Assembly (NCBI RefSeq): GCF_037975245.1
Contig: NC_092567.1
Location: forward strand, 6,818,714-6,882,713
Length of the DNA: 64,000 nt
Direction: 5' to 3'
Source of the DNA: Apostichopus japonicus
Lineage: Eukaryota > Echinodermata > Holothuroidea > Aspidochirotida > Stichopodidae
A program made the position numbers and the translations under genes. A model generated the notes under the pieces. It ran no database searches. It was not told where the DNA came from and worked only from the letters and a program-made list of their open reading frames with translations. Of the stretch, positions 57,425 to 64,000 are shown one piece after another (the stretch's first letter is position 1; each line of letters begins with the position of its first letter).

Positions 57425-60400
57425 TCTTCCAATACTTTAAATAACAGTTAAATGCTTCAAATGATTGAATTAAACCTGGAACAACAAGCCATATATGTTG
57501 GAGTGCATTGTCATCGAACCATACTAATGTAGTAACAACCCTTGCTGGAGGTGTAAAGTATGGTCATCGAACCTAACTAATGTAGTCACAACCCTTACAG
57601 GGGCTGTAGTGTATGGTCATGGAACCCACATGGGGCGCACATCCCGGGGGCGATTTTTTTCCCAAACAGGTTTGCAATTACGGAGTTTTCCGCCAATAAG
57701 ATTGCTTGTGACGTCAGCATCAATAATGGGCATCGCTTCTAAGTTCGAAGACATGCACTGAGTAACACTGACACTTAATTAAGTCTAGTAACGGTCCATC
57801 AAACGCCCTTACTTTACTTTTAATGCTTGAATCACATGTTGACCTTTACTTATGATACATACGCTACATTCTATTGGGTTCGTGTTTACGTTATTCAAGA
57901 TTTGTGAGCCGTTCTACTGCAATCGGAATTCGTTTCGTGGAATTTGTAGGCCTACACTTTAATCAACTTCACGAGTCTTGAATGAATATACGCAAACAGT
58001 TTAGTTTAGTCAAGGCTTCATATTTGACGCACCCCCGTAATTCACGCACCTTCAATTAATACTAGCAACGATACAGCAGGCCACCTAAACTTTTTGCAGT
58101 CAAGCAGAATTACATTTTTCATGAGTTTGAATCCATTTCAGCTATTTGCTGACCAAATTGGTGGTATATTTTAAGCTTTTAACACCCCCCCCCCCAGTTT
58201 TGCACGTTTTGGGGACATTTGGAAATCTTACAACCTAAAAATAACCAACAATACCTCAATATGATACCACTACTCTCTGGGATCAGACCTTGTCTGAGCC
58301 AAGAGGCTCAGAGCATAGCAAACAGCATCTAAAGTCAATGGATGTATACTAAGGCCTGGACTACAGTTAGCTTATCGACGAATGCGTCAATTTAGGAGTA
58401 TGAAAGAACTTGACAAGGCAGACATTTTGTGGTCAAATTCTGCTCAATATTACGGTGCATAAGCACAGAACCTTAAATATTTTGAGATCATAACATTTCT
58501 GAGGAACTACACATATGAAAAACACATAGAGTTGAGTCGTTTGGATTTTTTTCCTTGATATACATCTTTGATCAAATCCTTAATTTCGTCAATTATGAGC
58601 CCACCATGCTACAGTATGATATTTTTTCCGTCACTGCACTGTGTACAGAGTTATAATACACATAGGCCACCAGTGCATGTGTGATGTACTGTACCCTGTA
58701 CGAACATTTCACTGTGCGTTGATATCGACTAATGCCTTCACATAAAACTTCGATCAAAGTAGATGATCATACCATACTAGTTTGCTCAATATGTCTAAAC
58801 CAATTCCAAACACATCTACACGAAAAGCTTCGGGTAATTTTGAACGGGTATATCTTCGTTGCAAGGAATGGATGCAGACACTTTGGTTACCTGGAAGTGA
58901 AGGTTTCTATCATGATGACGTAACTTTTCCGACCAATCATGGGGGGGGGGGTCAAGGGGTTAGGTCTACACAATCACCCCCCCCCCCCAATTTCCAGTTA
59001 GATATAAAAAAAATAAGTTCAAATTAAAATAAAATAAAATAAATTAAAGTTAAGCTAAATTAGGTTAGGTCAAAATACTGAGGTATCAACCTCAGTATTT
59101 TTGCAAGCTGTTCTCACTCCAGGGTTCCATACACAGCAAACAAACAACAACAAAATATAAGGAATATAGGCCTATGATATAACGAGTCGGGGCGTCAGAA
59201 CATGTTGAGGATGAAGGGATATGCCTAGCCTACTCGAAGAGCTTGCATCGTGTTGACGTCTAAGTACCTCTTTAAACACTTACATATATTTGTTGCGTTC
59301 AAAATGTGAACGCCAGCGTTCAAAATTTGAGCGCTGTAGCATTTGAACAGTAGGCGTTCAGGATTTGAACACTATACACATCAGGCGCTCAAAAATTAGG
59401 TGTTTCTAAAAAGGGCATTAGATGTCAAAAAGTATTCCACTTAACCACTTAACTTGTTCTTTATTGTAATGAGGCTTTGACGCCCAGTTGCGTTCTATAT
59501 CGGACGATTATCGGTTACATTTTGCTGTTTGTAGTGTATATATAAGAATGCAAGCCGACGATCATTGATGGCCATTAGCCACCAGGAAGAAATTGTTACA
59601 GAGAACCGTCTATATTGACCACAACACCGACTATGGACGGTGAGGCACTTGAGTAATGAACATGTATGGACTATGGATGGGGTGATGGACAAATGTAATA
59701 GAGATACAGAAGGTGAATACGGGAGCATGGCAGACAGAATAAATGAAAGAGGATGCACAATTCATTATGATTATTGTACCATCTCAACTCATCTGACATG
59801 TATTACTTTTTTCATAGATTGAATATTTTCCCAGTAATTGAGGAATTGCATACATGAAATTTATATTTTAAAGCTGAACTCATGCAGCCTAAAACACTCC
59901 GGGGGCCGTTTCCGGCCATCTGGGGAGTTTGTAAAGCCTAAAATGTTCTTGTACGCTCCGCGCCAACTGATGGTGGCGCTCCAGCTTAGATAGTCTACTA
60001 ATATCACCTCCCCCCCCCCCCACTCTTCGGAACATATGTGCGCCATTGATGGAACCATACTAATGTAGTGTCTGTGTAGCCTCAAGCCATGCAAGGAGCT
60101 ATCACCGATAGAGTTGTCTGGTGGAGTGAGATGTCACTGACAGCTAGAGGTTTATGTTACCAACACACTGTTACAAAAACGTATTCTTATAGTAGAATAC
60201 CGGCAGCCAGGACGCCTGCGTTAAGTCGCAATTTAACAGAAGTTCGTGAAAAACGGTGCCCCGTTCTAAAACGAATACATTAGAACCGTGAATCAAAAAG
60301 TAAGAGTTAATGCTGTAAAGGAATAAATTCTCTCCTGTTAACGATTCCTACTGTTATCAAAGTTTGTCGAATTTTTTACTTCTTTTGCAATTAATTCTTC

Positions 60401-60468
60401 AGTGGCCAACCCATTTAGTGTAAATTAAACCCGACACGCTTCAATGTGTGTACATTTCTAAGTATATA
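57425..60468. other. No gene seen; small repeats
   Basis: A 64-bp tandem repeat (CATCGAACC(A/T)ACTAATGTAGT, two to three copies) lies at about 57512-57640. A hairpin AAAATACTGAGGT/ACCTCAGTATTTT (13-bp stem, loop ATCA) lies at 59072-59101. GCGTTCAAAAT(T)TGA short repeats lie at about 59298-59395, and an inverse relative of the inner hAT-like element at about 59940-60010. I looked for LRR-type exons in phase 0 and saw none that I would defend. Confidence 0.45.
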
Positions 60469-60554
60469 TGTTATGCGCTATCGACCGATTTGCGCCATCG
60501 ATCGATAGAGCTGCGCTATCTATGGATCCGTCGTTAGCGCAAGCATCGGTAGAT
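60469..60554 (+). repeat. Left terminal inverted repeat (86 bp)
   Basis: Pairs with 61304-61389; three mismatches, at element positions 5, 41 and 74. It contains GCGCTATCGACCGATTTGCG and GGATCCGTCGTTAGCGCA. Confidence 0.9.
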
Positions 60555-60958
60555 CGGGCAGGTATCGATCGATGGCGCAGGCAGATCGACGGATTGTATG
60601 TCTATTTTTGATAATGACAATGTTTTTTTCTTAAACTTCAGGATGACGCCAAGTGCTGTTTAATGGACACATCACCGATTTTTCTAAAAATTGCCCGTTT
60701 AATTATTATTTTCTATGTAAATATTTATGATAAATTCAATAAAATTTTATCAATTGATAGTGATACAATGAGTTCCAATAACTTGGTTGTATCATGGAGA
60801 TAACCTAAATCCATTGCTGAATCAGGCATATGTATCAGGTTGTATCATATGTCTTCAGGCCTTGGTTCTAAGAAATCTGCTAAATTACTGATGGGATTGG
60901 GCCAACAGTGACTATCGACCTCATATAGTACTGATATATAGTGACGATATTCGTAAAA

Positions 60959-61291
60959 ATGGAAAAAGAGCCAGCTTTTCGAGAACACTTGCAGGAGACC
61001 GTCGACCGCCAAGCTGCTTCAACAAAGAGCCCAGTCATTAGCGCGGAGAAGTACGATGCCATAAAATCTCATCTTCTGCATCCAAGCATCAAGGTGGACT
61101 CGCACTTCCGACATTGGGTCAAAACACGGAATTTTCAGATTCTCGACCTCCCTGGCCTCGAGGGAAGCGCCAAGTTCCTGCGAGTTGTCAATGCTGAAAA
61201 CGTGTTCGATGTCGTGAAGGGTATTCACGTAGACAAGGCCTGCAGTTCCCCTTTAAATCTCATCCTACACGACCCACGAACTATCGATTGA
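60959..61291 (+). CDS. Truncated KRBA2/integrase-type transposase-like protein
   Basis: The frame from ATG at 60959 to TGA at 61289-61291 encodes 110 residues beginning MEKEPAFREHLQETVDRQAA. Segments EKYDAIKSHL, HFRHWVKTRNFQILDLPGLE and LRVVNAENVFDVVKGIHVD resemble, from memory, the region before the H2C2 zinc finger and integrase core in KRAB-A-domain-containing-2-like proteins of invertebrates. Here the frame stops right after the first expected His (GIHVD), inside the start of the right TIR region, so the zinc finger and DDE core are missing. It is therefore a fragment. Similarity has not been tested by search. Codon use is more GC-rich than the flanks. Confidence 0.45.
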   Translation: MEKEPAFREHLQETVDRQAASTKSPVISAEKYDAIKSHLLHPSIKVDSHFRHWVKTRNFQILDLPGLEGSAKFLRVVNAENVFDVVKGIHVDKACSSPLNLILHDPRTID

Positions 61292-61303
61292 TAGCGCAGC
61301 GCT

Positions 61304-61389
61304 ATCTACCGATGCCTGCGCTAACGACGGATCCATAGATAGCGCAGCGCTATCGATCGATGGCGCAAATCGGTCGATAGCGCACAACA
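61304..61389 (-). repeat. Right terminal inverted repeat (86 bp)
   Basis: Inverse copy of 60469-60554 with three mismatches; ends in AACA followed by TA. Confidence 0.9.
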
Positions 61390-61394
61390 TAACC

Positions 61395-61478
61395 AAGAAA
61401 AGAACCTGGGCACGAAAACCAAACTACCGAACGACTGATCCGCTCTCACCCATAGTCCCCTTGCATAGAGACTGTGAC
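61395..61478 (+). repeat. Dispersed repeat, second copy of 26741-26835
   Basis: GCACGAAAACCAAACTACCG and AACGACTGATCCGCT match the earlier copy. It begins 4 bases after the TA that follows the TIR element. Confidence 0.75.
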
Positions 61479-61479
61479 T

Positions 61480-62080
61480 GTGCGATCTCCGTCGGGTGTG
61501 TATCACCATTCCCCTCGAAAGGGAACACCTAATTTATTATACATTTAATTTTAGTTTTAGTAAATGCTTCAGAGCTAAGTCAACTACATATATATACCAT
61601 CTTTGTGTATTTGAGAAAATAGTGAACACTGTGACGTTAATTTTAGCCCAAACAACAACAGTTTTTAACCAGTAAACACATGGTTTGATATCAAATGAAG
61701 TAACCCTACCAACTTTTTAAATAATAAGAAACATGATGCGCATAATTCAACACAGAAATCACCAAACGAGAATATAACCCGCATAATTTTGGTAGCACTT
61801 TTTTTTATTAATATGCAAATTGAACAGTGTCCGATGTTTGCTAGTTGATACAGAACGGTGATAACTTGTAATTGTGCATTCATGCAAAGGTGTTATAATA
61901 CCCACTATTAAAGACAAATTATTATTGGCGTCATGCAGTTTATAATGCATTCACCTGTTATTCTATATACAAACAATGGTGAATGTTAATTTACAATATA
62001 AAGGCACTGCTGTATGTCCATAACGTCTTATTTTCAAAATGTCACTATTAGTTTACAGGGTCTGTTTTGTCTTTGAGAGA
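61480..62080. other. No gene seen
   Basis: AT-rich, no supported exon. Confidence 0.5.
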
Positions 62081-62084
62081 GCTC

Positions 62085-62675
62085 ACTGCTATAATTAGAC
62101 AACTTTTACAGAGAGAGAGAGAGAGAGAGCTCCCTGGTGTTGTTAGGGAGCGATCACAAACATAGCTCCCTAATATTAATAGGAGCTGTCACAAAGACGG
62201 TTGCCTGGTAAAATTAGGGAGCTGTCTCAGAGAGGTCCTTGGTATAATTTAGGCAGCTGTTACAGAAAGAGTTCCCTGGTATTATTTGAGAGCTGTCACA
62301 AACAGAGCTCCCTAGAATTAATATGAGCTGTCAAAAAGACGGTTGCCTGATATAATTAGGAAGCTGTCACAGAGAGGTCCAGGGTTTAATTAGGCAGCTG
62401 GTGCATAGAATAATCCCTAGTATTTTTAGGGAGCTGTAACAAAAGAGCTCCCTAGAATTAATATGAGCTGTCTAAAAGTGGGTTCCCTGGTATAATAAAG
62501 GAGCTGTTACAGAGATAACTCCCTGGTATTATCAGGGAGCTGTCACAAACAGAGCTCCCTGATATTAATATTACCTGTAGCTGTCACAAAAAAAGGTTTC
62601 CCTTGTATAATTAGGGAGATGTCAGAATGGGTGCACCCTGGTATAATTAGGGAGCTGTCATGGAGAGATGTCATT
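62085..62675. repeat. Tandem array of ~36-bp imperfect palindromes, about 16 copies
   Basis: Each unit reads close to AGCTCCCTGGTATTAATTAG and GGAGCTGTCACAAA, so AGCTCCCT and AGGGAGCT pair around an AT-rich loop. Units vary in length (33-43) and in how well the arms pair. A (GA)n run at 62109-62128 opens the array. Confidence 0.85.
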
Positions 62676-62679
62676 GGTG

Positions 62680-63286
62680 TTACACTAAGCCCCCCCCCCC
62701 CTCCTCATTACCAATGTTTCGTTTTTGTTGCGTAGAAGTATAGAAGACGCGAATATAGCATTGTACTGGATCAAAGTATCAATATAGATAACAATATCAG
62801 CTGATCAGCTATATTGTAAACTGTTAGTTTGTTATGTAAATATCGAGTGATGGTTTCTGGAAGGCTAAATAAATACTATGAATTGTGTAACATAAGTGAC
62901 TTTTAGTGCACGGTTATTGATGTGATGTTTGACTTTTAAATCGATATTCTCATTTGTATCGGCGTTACAAGGGATATGAAAATAATTTAACCCATTCCCC
63001 TCTCCCACGAACATAACATATAGCTATGTATTGACTCAAATGTTCTTTACCACTGCAGGTACAAAAAAGAAATGCATATATTACACATACATTGTATTTG
63101 CAGAGACCAAATCTTGGAATATCAATCATTTGTGCATATTCCTCAATCGTTTATCAGCTCTTAATTATAATTATGTAATGTTTTATTGCAGATCCTCAAA
63201 GTGCTTGTCTGGTTTCAACATTCTTGGTGTAATTGTTGTGGTTAATTGTGACATATTAGGTTAAATTGATTTTTTTTCCTGTAAAG
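62680..63286. other. No gene seen
   Basis: AT-rich with a C run at 62690-62702. No supported exon. Confidence 0.5.
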
Positions 63287-63367
63287 GTGGAGGATGGTGA
63301 AAGATGTAACAACGGATTGTTAGAAATAGCTGAATTATACCAGTATACCATTGTAATCACTACAGAG
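63287..63367 (+). CDS. Weak candidate exon in phase with the NLR gene
   Basis: A strong pyrimidine tract and acceptor (TTTTTTTTCCTGTAAAG) are followed by 27 open codons (VEDGERCNNGLLEIAELYQY...) and a donor GAG|GTATTA. It is phase 0 at both ends, like the donor of the NACHT exon 6.3 kb upstream. NGLLEIAE echoes NALLQ...LLEIAS at the end of the NACHT exon, which may be chance. It does not read as a leucine-rich repeat. Confidence 0.2.
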
Positions 63368-63714
63368 GTATTATCTAGGCAGAGTGGTAATGAAGGTTAG
63401 GTGCGGTTGCCGAAAGACCCCTGGTTAAAAAACTCTTCCTTTAATAAGATAAATGCAATATGAAATGTATAAAGAATGAGACTTAACATTACCATTATAT
63501 CTAAGATACAATGTGAATGTCCGTCATAATTAACACATGGGATTAAATGCATACAATAGCATACAGACTTTACTTTATTAGTATTATTATTATGATGAAT
63601 TATAAATAAGTTATGAAAATATACTCGATCTTTTATATTAAGTTTAAGACGAAACATTTAAACAAAAAAAGGAAACTTTAATACCTTGATATACAGAGTC
63701 AAATAAACGTTAAA

Positions 63715-63800
63715 GGGCGTAGGAACCGGGGGGGGGGGGCTGGGGCGCCAGCCCCCACCAGTGAAAAATATGGTGGGGCGGAAGTATCATTCCGCCCCCC
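63715..63800. mobile_element. Possible hAT-like element end
   Basis: GGGCGTAGGAACCGGGGGGG followed by GGGGCTGGGGCGCCAGCCCCC resembles the left end of the outer hAT-like element (GGCGTAGGAG plus G run). The other end is not visible. Confidence 0.3.
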
Positions 63801-63827
63801 CCGGCCCCCGCTTCGCAAGTCAGAAAA

Positions 63828-63877
63828 CCCCTTTTTGGTTCCTTGCTTTAGCAAAAGGAACCTATGTAGTCAGGTTG

Positions 63878-63924
<47 letters not shown>

Positions 63925-64000
63925 CGTGTGTCTGTGTGTGCATCTGTGACACTTGCTTGGGTACGCTCTATCTCAATAAGGGAAAGTTGGATTGAGGCCA
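63828..64000 (+). repeat. Second copy of the GGTTCCTTGCT repeat family with (GT)n
   Basis: TTGGTTCCTTGCTTTAGCAA and AAGGAACCTATGTAGTCAGG match the start of the element at 16117. A (GT)n tract at 63880-63940 and CTCTATCTCAATAAGGGAAA follow. It runs off the right edge. Confidence 0.75.

Larger units (their letters stand above)
60469..61389 (+). mobile_element. DNA transposon-like element with 86-bp terminal inverted repeats
   Basis: The left end (60469-60554) and the reverse complement of the right end (61304-61389) agree at 83 of 86 bases. Both start TGTT(A/G)TGCGCTATCGACCG. The dinucleotide TA lies on both sides, compatible with a TA target duplication. The TIRs are rich in GCGC, CGATCGAT and GCTATC motifs that could form further hairpins. 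The 110-codon frame at 60959-61291 lies inside. The right end abuts the dispersed repeat at 61395. Superfamily not clear. Confidence 0.85.

Overview
The window is nuclear DNA from an animal. Genes are split by introns with GT/AG boundaries, coding density is very low, the sequence is AT-rich, and most of the length is repeats (satellites, microsatellites, tRNA-derived SINEs, MITE-like elements, decayed LINE coding sequence). The one clear protein domain is a NACHT NTPase of the NLR type encoded in one large exon. That gene family is expanded in invertebrate deuterostomes such as echinoderms and amphioxus, and also in corals. A marine invertebrate, perhaps an echinoderm, is my best guess, but the species cannot be read from the sequence.

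Layout. (1) 1-1.1 kb: two minus-strand exons of one gene that runs off the left edge, with matching splice phases. (2) 2.3-2.9 kb: a TTAA-bounded MITE. (3) 3.66-7.10 kb: a large inverted-repeat structure. Nested in it is a 2.06-kb non-coding element with 14-bp inverted ends and nine exact copies of the 14-mer GTGACTCGCGTGAC; a near-identical empty site lies next to it. (4) 10.5-11.9 kb: 146-bp and 15-bp tandem repeats. (5) 15.0-15.8 kb: a decayed LINE reverse transcriptase. (6) 15.95-18.91 kb: exons of a plus-strand gene whose stop codon is followed 7 bases later by a 5.6-kb array of a 65-bp unit (18.92-24.55 kb). Most units carry a poly(A) signal and a KpnI site. (7) 26.3-26.6 kb: hairpins. 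(8) 27.9-38.85 kb: 13 copies of a unit of about 850 bp. (9) 39.25-43.39 kb: a satellite of about 155 bp built from three ~52-bp sub-units and organised in higher-order blocks. (10) 43.4-44.6 kb: a three-level nest, SINE inside hAT-like element inside hAT-like element, with 8-bp target duplications. (11) 44.56-51.2 kb: LINE fragment, 59-bp repeats, (TA)n, a second SINE, a polypurine/polypyrimidine 7-mer array, another hAT-like MITE, and a possible hammerhead-like motif. (12) 55.2-57.4 kb: the NLR gene, apparently lacking both an N-terminal effector domain and LRRs. (13) 60.47-61.39 kb: a TIR element with 86-bp ends around a 110-codon ORF resembling the start of KRBA2/integrase-type transposase proteins. 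(14) 62.1-62.7 kb: a tandem array of small imperfect palindromes.

Most short open frames here do not look like genes. Many start at GTG or TTG, many are simple repeats read through, and several are tandem-repeat units that happen to lack stops. The genes present do not form a pathway. The main story is repeat biology around one immune-type receptor gene and two incompletely visible genes. All splice joins are my inference from sequence and were not checked against transcripts.
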